Program-made: the position numbers and the translations under genes
The notes under the pieces: model-generated
What the model was told of the DNA's origin: nothing
Seen by the model: only the letters and a program-made list of their open reading frames with translations
Databases searched by the model: none
Assembly: GCF_018780385.1 (NCBI RefSeq)
Contig: NZ_JADMJO010000055.1
Location: forward strand, 1 to 64,000
Length of the DNA stretch: 64,000 bases
Origin: Hydrogenophaga sp.
GTDB taxonomy: Bacteria; Pseudomonadota; Gammaproteobacteria; Burkholderiales; Burkholderiaceae_C
Reading direction: 5' to 3'
Shown: piece by piece, positions 47,574-56,159 of the stretch
How the letters are laid out: each line of letters opens with the position of its first letter
Numbering within the stretch: the stretch's first letter is position 1

Positions 47574-48404
47574 TCAACGCGCGGGTGCCACGCTCTCCAG
47601 CGTCAGCGCACCGTACCAGGCCGTGAGGGTGCTGCCGGTGTTGTCGGTGTCGGTCATCAGGGCCACCAGACGCAGCGGCCCGGGCTCTTCGCCGAAGGCC
47701 TGTCGATAGTCCGCCTGCACGTCACGCACATGGTCGCGCCAGCGACCCAACTGGCTTGGACCGCTGTCGAGCACCAGTTTGCGTATTCGATCGGTGCGCG
47801 GATTCACCACCACGGTGCCTGGGGCCTCCTTGCTGCCCCACACATACATCAAGGTGGCATAAGGCAACTCCTCGCCCGTGAGCAGGCGACTCATTTCAGA
47901 GAGCCTGTGCATCTTGGGCGTCCAGCGCGTGCGGTCGCCCTCAAACCCCAAGACGATGCCCACCGGAGAGTCAGATGCGTCGGCCTTCGCCAGATCGGCC
48001 CCCAACGGCAATGCATCCACCTTCCACGAAAATGCCAAGCGCCCCGGCGCGAGCAAGCTGGGCTCAAACCGGCGTCGAAAAATGCTCACAGAGTTGTCCG
48101 CCTTGACGCGCAACGACGGCCGCGCCAACACATCCGCCGGCTCATACGCCACGTAGCGCTTGCCCGGCAAGGCAAACGGTTGCCACGCCTGCGTGCTGGG
48201 CGGTGTGGTCAACAGCCGCGTTGCTGCCCGGTTCAACGCCAGCTGGCGCCTTGAAGCAACCACCTCGGCGTCGCTGTCGCCCCGTTCGGGCGGTACCGCG
48301 CAGGCCGCCACACCCAGGGCGAGAAAAAGCGCTACCAACCAACGCCCATGCCTGGAAGCGCGAACAAAGGTGCGAGGACGTGAAAAAGGCAGGCGATGGC
48401 GCAT
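47574..48404 (-). CDS. DUF3047-like lipoprotein or secreted protein
   Basis: Lipobox-like LALGVAAC; FRRRFEPSLLAPGRLAFSWKVDALPLGADLAKADASDSPVGIVLGFEGD resembles DUF3047 proteins. Confidence 0.75.
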   Translation of the reverse strand: MRHRLPFSRPRTFVRASRHGRWLVALFLALGVAACAVPPERGDSDAEVVASRRQLALNRAATRLLTTPPSTQAWQPFALPGKRYVAYEPADVLARPSLRVKADNSVSIFRRRFEPSLLAPGRLAFSWKVDALPLGADLAKADASDSPVGIVLGFEGDRTRWTPKMHRLSEMSRLLTGEELPYATLMYVWGSKEAPGTVVVNPRTDRIRKLVLDSGPSQLGRWRDHVRDVQADYRQAFGEEPGPLRLVALMTDTDNTGSTLTAWYGALTLESVAPAR

Positions 48405-48578
48405 GTTGCAAACAGGTCAAAAAGGACTAATAAATTCTGTTCAAAGCGATGTTTTTGTAATTGTTTTGATTTAAATTTCAAACCCGAAGCCTGCCCTCAG
48501 GTTTCCGCGGCAGACCCGACATTGCAAACCAGCCGTTCGAGTCTGGCGCGTTCACACCACTTCAAAAACGGAGGACTC

Positions 48579-48905
48579 ATGTTCAAGAAATTTCTGGCCA
48601 GCTCGCTGGCATTGCTCGCAGCAGCCAGCTTCGCTGCCGTCGACATCAACAAGGCCACCCCGGCCGACCTCGACAGCATCAAAGGCATCGGCCCCAGCAC
48701 GTCCACCAAGATCCTCGACGCACGCAAGACGTCACCATTCAAAGACTGGGCCGATCTCATTCAGAGGGTACCCGGCATTGGTGACAAACGCGCAGCCAAG
48801 CTGTCCTCGGAAGGTCTGACCGTGAACGGTGACGCATTCAAGCCCTCGGACAAGCCCGCGGCTGAGAAAAAGGCCTCAGACAAGAAGCCCGCCGCCGCCA
48901 AGTGA
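48579..48905 (+). CDS. ComEA-like helix-hairpin-helix protein
   Basis: Signal peptide then VDINKATPADLDSIKGIGPSTSTKILDARKTSPFKDWADLIQRVPGIGDKRAAKL. Confidence 0.9.
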   Translation: MFKKFLASSLALLAAASFAAVDINKATPADLDSIKGIGPSTSTKILDARKTSPFKDWADLIQRVPGIGDKRAAKLSSEGLTVNGDAFKPSDKPAAEKKASDKKPAAAK

Positions 48906-48923
48906 TCGACATGTCACACCCAT

Positions 48924-48958
48924 AAAAAAAGCCACCCGGCATGCCGGGTGGCTTTTTT
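48924..48958. terminator. bidirectional intrinsic terminator (comEA-like + / porin -)
   Basis: AAAAAAAGCCACCCGGCatGCCGGGTGGCTTTTTT. Confidence 0.88.
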
Positions 48959-48986
48959 GGCTGATTACAGTTCCGAAGAACCGAGA

Positions 48987-49985
48987 TCAGAAGCGGTGCT
49001 GGATACCAACAGCGTACAGGCGGTTCTCGTCAGTCTTCACGCCAGCAGCATCTTCATCCTTGGTGCTGACCACGCCACCGTAGACCTTGGTGCGCTTGGA
49101 GAGCTTGTACTCAACAGCGATGCCGAAGCCTGCACGCTCGGAATCACCGGCTGCTGCGTTGTCATCAGACATGGCGTAGCTGGCCGACAGCGTCAGCGCT
49201 GGCGACAGAGGCACATCGACGCCGACTTGGTAGTCGTTGGTCTTGAAAGAACCGTACTTGGCGTTGCCGACGCTTGCCAGGATCTTGGCCACACCCAGAT
49301 CATAAGAACCGCCGAGGTGCGTCAGCTTGAGGTCGTTCACAAAACCAGGGACCACAACACCGTTCTGCACTTGGTAAGCAAGGTTCGCGGCGACCGGGCC
49401 AGCGGCGTACGACAAGCTGAAGTCGGTCACATCAGTGTTGGCCGTGGTGTTTTCGTCCAGGCCGTGCGTGAAGCCGGCGCTGAAACCACCAAAGTCGTTC
49501 GACTGGTACTTGATGGCATTGCGCGGACGGTCAACGTAGCTACCGTTCACAGCAGCAACATAACCGGCAGGCGAGAACACGGAGTCGAAAGCTGCGTTCG
49601 AAGCGCCGAGCACATCGTCCATGGACGACCACACGTTGCCGAAGGTCACGGTACCGAAACCACCAGCCAGACCAACATACGATTGGCGATTGAACGAAGT
49701 AGAAGCACCGTTGAAGGTGTTCGCAACACCCGTATCAGCTGAGAAGCCTTGTTCCAGCGCGAAAACGGCTTTCAAACCACCGCCCAGATCTTCAGAGCCT
49801 TTCAGGCCGAAACGGCTGCCATTGAAGCCACCAGAGTCCAGTCGGGTCACCGAAGACGCACCAATGCCGGACTTGGAAGAACCGAGGTACACATCAACAA
49901 TACCGTAGAGGGTCACGGAAGACTGTGCTTGTGCAACGCCAGCAACCGAACCGAGAACTGCCAGGGCAATCAGGGATTTTTTCAT
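48987..49985 (-). CDS. Gram-negative porin 1
   Basis: MKKSLIALAVLGSVAGVAQAQSSVTLYGIVDVYLG...GSRFGLKGSEDLGGGLKAVFALEQGF...LYAVGIQHRF. Confidence 0.95.
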   Translation of the reverse strand: MKKSLIALAVLGSVAGVAQAQSSVTLYGIVDVYLGSSKSGIGASSVTRLDSGGFNGSRFGLKGSEDLGGGLKAVFALEQGFSADTGVANTFNGASTSFNRQSYVGLAGGFGTVTFGNVWSSMDDVLGASNAAFDSVFSPAGYVAAVNGSYVDRPRNAIKYQSNDFGGFSAGFTHGLDENTTANTDVTDFSLSYAAGPVAANLAYQVQNGVVVPGFVNDLKLTHLGGSYDLGVAKILASVGNAKYGSFKTNDYQVGVDVPLSPALTLSASYAMSDDNAAAGDSERAGFGIAVEYKLSKRTKVYGGVVSTKDEDAAGVKTDENRLYAVGIQHRF

Positions 49986-50174
49986 GGAGATTTCCTTAAA
50001 AGTACCGCGGTGCAACACCACGAGTTAATAAAACCGACTTGTGGATGTTATGGGCGAACGGAGGTACAGGTAAGGGTAAGCCCTGAAAAACCGGGCGAAT
50101 CGGGCTCAGTTCGTTGTCGCCTTGCAACAGCACGGCTTCTGCAAGCCGACAACCCGAGCTTGAGCGCGACGGGC

Positions 50175-50210
50175 AAAAAAAAACCGCCTGTCATGAAGAC
50201 AGGCGGCTTT
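50175..50210 (-). terminator. intrinsic terminator after porin 2
   Basis: Reverse strand: AAAGCCGCCTGTCttcatGACAGGCGGTTTTTTTTT. Confidence 0.85.
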
Positions 50211-50248
50211 TGCCTCTGGATCAGCTGGCCCGAAGCCAGCTTGAAAGA

Positions 50249-51241
50249 TCAGAAGGTGTGGGTCAAACCAATGCCGTAACCCGTGCTGGACTCGGTGCCA
50301 GTGCCACCCGCAGCAGTCACAGCAGCGCCTTGCCATGCGGCATTGCGTCGCGCGACGTTGAAATAGGCGCTGGTGCGCTTGCTCAACAGGTACTTGTAGC
50401 CACCAATGATGGTGCGGCCATCCGACGCGGCTTGCTCGCGCACGTTGTACGAAACGTACAGGGAGCCAGGGCCCACAGGTGCCGTAGCGCCAATAGCGTA
50501 GCCGGTGTCGGCGTTGGAAGCCAAGCCGCTTTGATCGCGATACGTGAAGAACAGCTTTGCAACGCTAAAGTCGTAGGCGGCAGCCAGCTGAGTCACGGAC
50601 TTGGGGCTGAGGGTGGCAGGAGTGCCAACGGTGCCAGCGCCCGTGTAGCTGGTGATAGACGCGCTGAGAGGGCCACCGTCGTAACGAACAGCAATGCCGG
50701 TACCTGCATCTGCACCAGCGACCTCGGACGGTGCGTACTCCAACTGCACTTGGAAACCAGCGAAACGCGGCGTGTGGTACTGAAGCGCATTGGCCACGTA
50801 CACCGAGTTACCGGCGTTAGCCACGAGTCCAGACAGCACGGTGTTCGAGTCGTGCAATGAAACGCCTTTGGTGCCATTGGCGAACATGGCGTTGCCGAAC
50901 AGCGTATTGACCGGACGGCCAGCGCGCAGGGTACCGAAGCCGCCGGTCAGACCAACAAACATGCCGTTGTTACCCAAGCCGTTGGCCGTAGTGACGGTAC
51001 CGTCATCGGTATTAAACGAGGTCGAGACTTGGAACACGGCCTTCAGGCCGCCACCCAAGTCTTCAGCGCCAGACAAGGTCCAGTTGCTGGTGCCGTTGCG
51101 GTTGGAGGTCATGCGCATCGGGTCGCCAGAAAAGCGCTTCTCGAGGCCAGTATCCACAGTGCCCGACAGGGTCACGGTGGATTGTGCGAAGGAGGCGCTG
51201 GTGGCTGCCACGGCGGCCAGAGCGATCAGGGTCTTTTTCAT
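50249..51241 (-). CDS. Gram-negative porin 2
   Basis: MKKTLIALAAVAATSASFAQSTVTLSGTVDTGLEKRF...LSGAEDLGGGLKAVFQVSTSF...GIGLTHTF. Confidence 0.95.
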   Translation of the reverse strand: MKKTLIALAAVAATSASFAQSTVTLSGTVDTGLEKRFSGDPMRMTSNRNGTSNWTLSGAEDLGGGLKAVFQVSTSFNTDDGTVTTANGLGNNGMFVGLTGGFGTLRAGRPVNTLFGNAMFANGTKGVSLHDSNTVLSGLVANAGNSVYVANALQYHTPRFAGFQVQLEYAPSEVAGADAGTGIAVRYDGGPLSASITSYTGAGTVGTPATLSPKSVTQLAAAYDFSVAKLFFTYRDQSGLASNADTGYAIGATAPVGPGSLYVSYNVREQAASDGRTIIGGYKYLLSKRTSAYFNVARRNAAWQGAAVTAAGGTGTESSTGYGIGLTHTF

Positions 51242-51545
51242 GGAAGGGTTCTCCAAGGGTTGAATAAGGACTGGTGGTCTGTGCCGCCGAGCCGACCTCC
51301 ATCAGGAAGCTGAATGGATTGCATCAGAAAGTAATGGAGGGCGCCACGGTGGAATCCGCATTTCCGCCCTATGAAGGTGCTTCTGTTGCACCACTGCGAC
51401 GCACTTGGTAGTAACCCGTACGGGATTTGTTCACAGACTTCGTCCAGCCTCTCGCCAACGGTGATCTTCAAGCTTGTGCTTCGACAACTCCTTGGCTGAC
51501 AGAACGTGGCAGCATCTCTTCTTCGCCATCGATCACAAACCATCC

Positions 51546-52205
51546 ATGACCACCGCCACAGACGCCTTGATCAATGCCGCTGATTCGGCCTTGAGGACCT
51601 TGTTCGTGACCCCCAGGGCATCACGAGACTGTCCGACGGTGCCCGAGCGGGCCACCGACCACGATCTCAGCGAGGCCGACAAGCGCCTCTCTGGTGCCTT
51701 GATGCGGGTGAACCATGTGGGTGAGGTGTGCGCGCAAGCGCTGTACACGGCGCAGGCCCTCACGGCACGCTGGCCCACGAATTCAGGCCAACCGGATTTG
51801 GCCCTGGCGGCACAGATGGACGCGGCAGGCAAGGAAGAAACCGATCACCTGGCCTGGACCCAGACTCGGCTGGACGAACTGGGAGCGCGTGCTTCGCTGC
51901 TGAACCCGCTGTGGTACGCGGGGGCCTTCGGGCTGGGGCTGATTGCGGGGCGCCTGGGTCCTGCGGTGAGCCTTGGCTTCGTGGTGGAGACCGAGCGGCA
52001 GGTAGAGGCGCATCTGGCCGAACACATGGAGCGACTGCCAGTCGGAGACCACGCCTCGCGCGCCATCGTGGCGCAAATGAAGCTGGACGAAGCCCGACAT
52101 GCTCGCGAAGCCCAGGACGCGGGGGCGGTGGAGTTACCGGCGCCGGTGAAGGGACTGATGAAGCTGGCGGCCAAAGTCATGACGACGGTGGCGCACCGCA
52201 TCTGA
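51546..52205 (+). CDS. coq7: 3-demethoxyubiquinol 3-hydroxylase
   Basis: [52 protein letters not shown] (di-iron ligands). Confidence 0.95.
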   Translation: MTTATDALINAADSALRTLFVTPRASRDCPTVPERATDHDLSEADKRLSGALMRVNHVGEVCAQALYTAQALTARWPTNSGQPDLALAAQMDAAGKEETDHLAWTQTRLDELGARASLLNPLWYAGAFGLGLIAGRLGPAVSLGFVVETERQVEAHLAEHMERLPVGDHASRAIVAQMKLDEARHAREAQDAGAVELPAPVKGLMKLAAKVMTTVAHRI

Positions 52206-52214
52206 AACCCTGGC

Positions 52215-52664
52215 TCAGGCTTCCAGAACTTCGAAGCTGGTGGTGATGGCCGCCGTCTTGCCCAGCATGATGCTGGCTGAGCAGTACTTGTCGTGGCTCA
52301 TGGCGATGGCGCGTTCCACCGCAACGGGCGGGATGGCCTTGCCGCTCACGGTGAAATGCATGTGGATCTTGGTGAAGACTTTCGGATCGGTTTCGGCGCG
52401 TTCGGTCTCAAGCTTCACGCTGCACCCGCGTACATCATGGCGTCCACGCTTGAGGATAAGCACCACGTCGTAGGCCGTGCAACCGCCGGTGCCGGCCAAC
52501 ACGGTTTCCATGGGGCGCGGTGCCATGTTGGCGCCGCCGTTTTCGGGCTTGGCGGCGTCGGGAGCACCGTCCATGGTGATCACATGTCCACTGCCGGTTT
52601 CTGCCACAAAACCCATGTGGGAACGGGTGCCGGCCGCGCCGGTCCAGGTGACGGTGCATTCCAT
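52215..52664 (-). CDS. OsmC family protein
   Basis: MECTVTWTG...MAPRPMETVLAGTGGCTAYDVVLILKRGRHDVRGCSVKLETERAETDPKVF; convergent with coq7. Confidence 0.93.
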   Translation of the reverse strand: MECTVTWTGAAGTRSHMGFVAETGSGHVITMDGAPDAAKPENGGANMAPRPMETVLAGTGGCTAYDVVLILKRGRHDVRGCSVKLETERAETDPKVFTKIHMHFTVSGKAIPPVAVERAIAMSHDKYCSASIMLGKTAAITTSFEVLEA

Positions 52665-52738
52665 GGAAGATGTCCAGTCGTGAAATAGCCAACAGAGTTG
52701 GGGGCGGCGCCCTAGAAAGCGCTAAAAAAACGACGGCA

Positions 52739-52770
52739 CATGTTGCGTCGCAACATGGCTTCGATATACT
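52739..52770 (+). promoter_or_regulatory. promoter with palindromic operator for the sRNA-like gene
   Basis: CATGTTGCG-T-CGCAACATG (52739-52757), perfect 9-1-9 palindrome; -35 TTGCGT (52743-52748), 16-nt spacer, -10 TATACT (52765-52770). Confidence 0.7.
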
Positions 52771-52776
52771 CGCGGC

Positions 52777-52855
52777 ATTGTATGTAAGGTTGTCTCCTCT
52801 ACCCTCCCTGGGTGGATTTAAGCCCGGACCGGTTCTGCCAGTCCGGGCTTTTTTT
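52777..52855 (+). ncRNA. candidate small RNA (about 79 nt) or attenuator leader upstream of ilvA
   Basis: Own sigma70-like promoter; hairpin UCUACCC(52798-52804)/GGGUGGA(52810-52816) with UCCCU loop preceded by GUCUCC; intrinsic terminator AGCCCGGAC(52821-52829)/GTCCGGGCT(52841-52849)+T7; no coding potential. Confidence 0.7.
52821..52855 (+). terminator. intrinsic terminator of the sRNA-like gene
   Basis: AGCCCGGAC-cggttctgcca-GTCCGGGCT followed by T's. Confidence 0.88.
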
Positions 52856-52887
52856 CGCCATCGATATGATGCGGTTGGAGAAAATTC

Positions 52888-54495
52888 ATGACCGCCCGCG
52901 CAGCCAAGACCCAAAAACCGCCTCAATCGACACCGTCGCCCGTCACCACCATGGGGCCGGCCGACTACCTTAAAAAGATCCTGACTGCTCGCGTGTATGA
53001 CGTGGCGGTGGAGTCTGCGCTGGAGCCGGCACGCAACTTGAGCGAGCGGCTGCACAACACGGTGCTGCTCAAGCGCGAAGACCAGCAACCGGTCTTCAGC
53101 TTCAAGCTGCGCGGCGCCTACAACAAGATGGCGCACCTGACGCCCGAGCAACTCAAGAAGGGCGTGATCTGCGCTTCGGCCGGCAACCACGCCCAGGGTG
53201 TGGCGCTGAGCGGGCGCAAGCTGGGCACACGGGCGGTGATCGTCATGCCGACCACCACGCCGCAGGTCAAGATCGACGCGGTGCGCGGCTTTGGTGGCGA
53301 GGTGGTGCTGCACGGTGAGAGCTACACGGACGCCTACAACCACGCGGTCGGGCTTCAAAAGAAGCAGGGACTCACTTTTGTGCACCCGTTCGACGATCCC
53401 GACGTGATCGCGGGCCAAGGCACGATCGCGATGGAAATCCTGCGGCAGCTGCAAAGCCTGGGGTCTGACCACTTGGACGCGGTGTTCGTGGCCATCGGCG
53501 GCGGTGGTCTCATTTCCGGCGTGGCCAACTACATCAAGGCGCTGCGCCCGGAGATCAAGGTGATCGGCGTGCAGATGAACGACTCGGACGCGATGATCCG
53601 TTCGGTGCGCGAGGGCGAACGCACCACGCTGGCCGACGTGGGCCTGTTCTCGGACGGCACGGCGGTCAAGCTGGTGGGCGAAGAGACTTTTCGCATCGCC
53701 CGCGGGCTGGTGGACGAATTCATCACGGTGGACACGGACGCGGTGTGCGCGGCCATCAAGGACGTGTTCGTGGACACGCGCAGCATCGTGGAGCCGGCCG
53801 GTGCGTTGTCGGTGGCGGCCGTCAAACAGTACGTGGCCACCCACAAGACACGAGGCCAGACCTACGCGGCCATCCTGTGCGGCGCCAACATGAACTTCGA
53901 CCGCCTGCGTTTCGTGGCCGAGCGCGCGGAGGTTGGCGAAGAACGCGAAGCGTTGTTTGCGGTGACGATTCCCGAGGAACGCGGCAGCTTCCGGCGTTTC
54001 TGCGAACTCATTGGCGACTTGCCGGGCGGCGCGCGCAACGTGACCGAGTTCAACTACCGCATCCACGACGGCAGCAAGGCCCACGTGTTCGTGGGGCTGA
54101 CCACACAGGGCAAGGGTGAGTCGACCAAGATCGCGAAAAACCTGATCAAGCACGGGTTCCAGACGCTGGACCTGACCCATGATGACCTGGCCAAGGAACA
54201 CATCCGTCACATGGTGGGTGGGCATTCGCCCCTGGCGCATGACGAGCGGCTGTTGCGCTTCGTGTTTCCGGAGCGTCCGGGGGCGCTGCTCAAGTTTCTC
54301 AGCCTGATGCGACCGGGCTGGAACATCAGCCTGTTTCACTACCGCAACCAGGGCGCCGACTACGGGCGCATCCTCGTGGGCCTGCAGGTGCCGGCCAAGG
54401 ACCACAAGGCCTTCGACAAGTTTCTGGAAACCCTCGGCTACCCCTGCGTGGAAGAGACCAACAATCCGGTCTACCGCTTGTTCCTGCAGAGTTGA
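52888..54495 (+). CDS. ilvA: threonine ammonia-lyase, biosynthetic
   Basis: VLLKREDQQPVFSFKLRGAYNKM (PLP lysine), ASAGNHAQGVALSG, two C-terminal ACT-like regions. Confidence 0.96.
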   Translation: MTARAAKTQKPPQSTPSPVTTMGPADYLKKILTARVYDVAVESALEPARNLSERLHNTVLLKREDQQPVFSFKLRGAYNKMAHLTPEQLKKGVICASAGNHAQGVALSGRKLGTRAVIVMPTTTPQVKIDAVRGFGGEVVLHGESYTDAYNHAVGLQKKQGLTFVHPFDDPDVIAGQGTIAMEILRQLQSLGSDHLDAVFVAIGGGGLISGVANYIKALRPEIKVIGVQMNDSDAMIRSVREGERTTLADVGLFSDGTAVKLVGEETFRIARGLVDEFITVDTDAVCAAIKDVFVDTRSIVEPAGALSVAAVKQYVATHKTRGQTYAAILCGANMNFDRLRFVAERAEVGEEREALFAVTIPEERGSFRRFCELIGDLPGGARNVTEFNYRIHDGSKAHVFVGLTTQGKGESTKIAKNLIKHGFQTLDLTHDDLAKEHIRHMVGGHSPLAHDERLLRFVFPERPGALLKFLSLMRPGWNISLFHYRNQGADYGRILVGLQVPAKDHKAFDKFLETLGYPCVEETNNPVYRLFLQS

Positions 54496-54512
54496 GAGAG
54501 ACGGAGCGCACC

Positions 54513-55610
54513 ATGGCACTGGACCCCATCTTTGCACCCCTCTCCAAGCGCTCGGCGGCATTGCCCGAGGCGCTGCGGTTGCCAGTGGTGGCGGGCACGA
54601 CAGACACCATGCTGGAGTTCGCACTGCGCCAGCGCCTGACACCCGAAGGCCTGCCCGAGCACTCCCTGGGTCGCATGGAGTCGTTGGTGCTTCAGCTGGC
54701 GCGCGCGCAGAACGGCATGTCCATCGAGTTCGATTTGCTGGCCTTCGACTCGCCACAGCTGGTGGTGTTTGCCGCCGACCACGGCATCGCCGATGAAGGC
54801 ATGTCGTCGATGGGTGCGTCCATGACGGAGCAGATGGTCATGCAGCTGTTGCGCGGCCAGGCGCCGGTGAATGCACTCGCCGCGCTGCATGGTTTTGATC
54901 TCACCGTGGTTGACGCCGGCATGGCCAAGCCGATTTCGCCGCCCAACGACTCCAGGCTGCGCGGCTCCTTGCTGCTGCGCAAGATCGCCTATGGCACGCG
55001 CAACGTGTTGCTCGGTCCGGCCATGTCCACCGCGCAGGCGGTGTCGGCAGTGCATGCCGGCATGGATGTGGTGCGACACCTGCCGGGCAATGTGATTGCA
55101 CTGGGTGACGTGGGGGTGGCCAATACGGTGAGCGCGGCCTTGCTGCTGTCGCGTTTGTGTGGCGTGCCGCTGGTGGATGCATTCAGCCGCGACGATACCG
55201 AGACCGGCAACCTGGACGACACCAAGCATGTGCAGCGTGTGGAGAAGCTCTCTGCGGCGGCCGCGCGGCACCGCAACGCCATTGGCCCTTTTGAGGCTTT
55301 GGCGGCGCTCGGCGGATTCGAGATTGCCATGATGACCGGCGCCATGCTGCAGGCCGCGAGCGAACGCCGTGTGGTGCTGGTGGACGGCTACGTGGCCGGG
55401 GCCGCGGCCCTGGTGGCGCGTGGCCTCTGTCCGGATGTGGTGGACTACCTGGTGTTCACCCACCGCGCAGCCGATGCCGGACACCGCCTGCTGCTCATCC
55501 ACATGCAGACACAACCGCTGCTCGACATGGGTTTGCGCATCGGTCAGGGCACGGGTGCCTTGATGGCCTGGCCGATGCTGTTGGCCGCGCAGAGTCTGCT
55601 GGAACGCTAG
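54513..55610 (+). CDS. CobT-like (nicotinate-nucleotide--dimethylbenzimidazole phosphoribosyltransferase family) protein with substituted catalytic residues
   Basis: SLGRMESLVLQLA, VVFAADHGIADEG, ALGGFEIAMMTGAML, LRIGQGTGALMAWP; family GEGxGA is GQGTGA here and GELGMANTT is GDVGVANTV. Confidence 0.85.
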   Translation: MALDPIFAPLSKRSAALPEALRLPVVAGTTDTMLEFALRQRLTPEGLPEHSLGRMESLVLQLARAQNGMSIEFDLLAFDSPQLVVFAADHGIADEGMSSMGASMTEQMVMQLLRGQAPVNALAALHGFDLTVVDAGMAKPISPPNDSRLRGSLLLRKIAYGTRNVLLGPAMSTAQAVSAVHAGMDVVRHLPGNVIALGDVGVANTVSAALLLSRLCGVPLVDAFSRDDTETGNLDDTKHVQRVEKLSAAAARHRNAIGPFEALAALGGFEIAMMTGAMLQAASERRVVLVDGYVAGAAALVARGLCPDVVDYLVFTHRAADAGHRLLLIHMQTQPLLDMGLRIGQGTGALMAWPMLLAAQSLLER

Positions 55611-55638
55611 GTCTCCACGCGACGCTCAGGCGTTGAAA

Positions 55639-56148
55639 TCAGGAGGGGGCGAGATTGGCCTCGGGCAAGGTCAGCTCGAGGGTGACCGGCCCGTTGATCG
55701 ACGCACCCAACCGAGCACCCCGGCGCGACACGGCTTGCAGGACCAGCCCGCCTTCCAGCGAGGCGCCCACCCGGTAGGGCCTGGGCGGTTGGCCATTCAC
55801 GGCAATGAGGGCCGCGCCATCGGGTGCGTTGGCGGCCACCACCCCCAAGAGGCTGTATTCGGTGCCCGTGGCCACGGGCGTGGCAGGCGACTGAGTTGCC
55901 TCGGGCAATGCCCCCAGCACGCGCGCCACCGCGGCAGTGTCCACCTGGGTGGTCGACGACGCTGCAACGCTGAGCGGCGTGAGCGGTGAACGCCCCGCGG
56001 CGAGCAAGATCCAATAACCTGCGCTGAGGCCTGCGGCCAACCACAACAGACCCGCCACCCACGCCGGCGCACGGCGGCTGGTGCTTTGCAGCGCCGCCGG
56101 GCTCTCCATCAGAAATCCGGAATGACCGAACGTGGGGTGCTTGTTCAT
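55639..56148 (-). CDS. gspC: type II secretion system protein GspC (short form)
   Basis: 169 aa; N-terminal TM, homology-region-like YSLLGVVAANAPDGAALIAVNGQPPRPYRVGASLEGGLVLQAVSRRGARLG; divergent from gspG. Confidence 0.85.
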   Translation of the reverse strand: MNKHPTFGHSGFLMESPAALQSTSRRAPAWVAGLLWLAAGLSAGYWILLAAGRSPLTPLSVAASSTTQVDTAAVARVLGALPEATQSPATPVATGTEYSLLGVVAANAPDGAALIAVNGQPPRPYRVGASLEGGLVLQAVSRRGARLGASINGPVTLELTLPEANLAPS

Positions 56149-56159
56149 AGGACCGGATT

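Noticed and set aside
48987-51241. Two adjacent porins as possible phase-variable loci
   Set aside because: No simple-sequence repeats, invertible repeats or promoter tracts were seen; multiple porins are routine in Burkholderiales.
52782-52787. ATG-TAA minimal ORF in the sRNA-like region (tgtATGTAAgg), considered as a leader-peptide attenuator
   Set aside because: No SD and no regulatory codon run; more likely chance than a ribosome-stalling leader.
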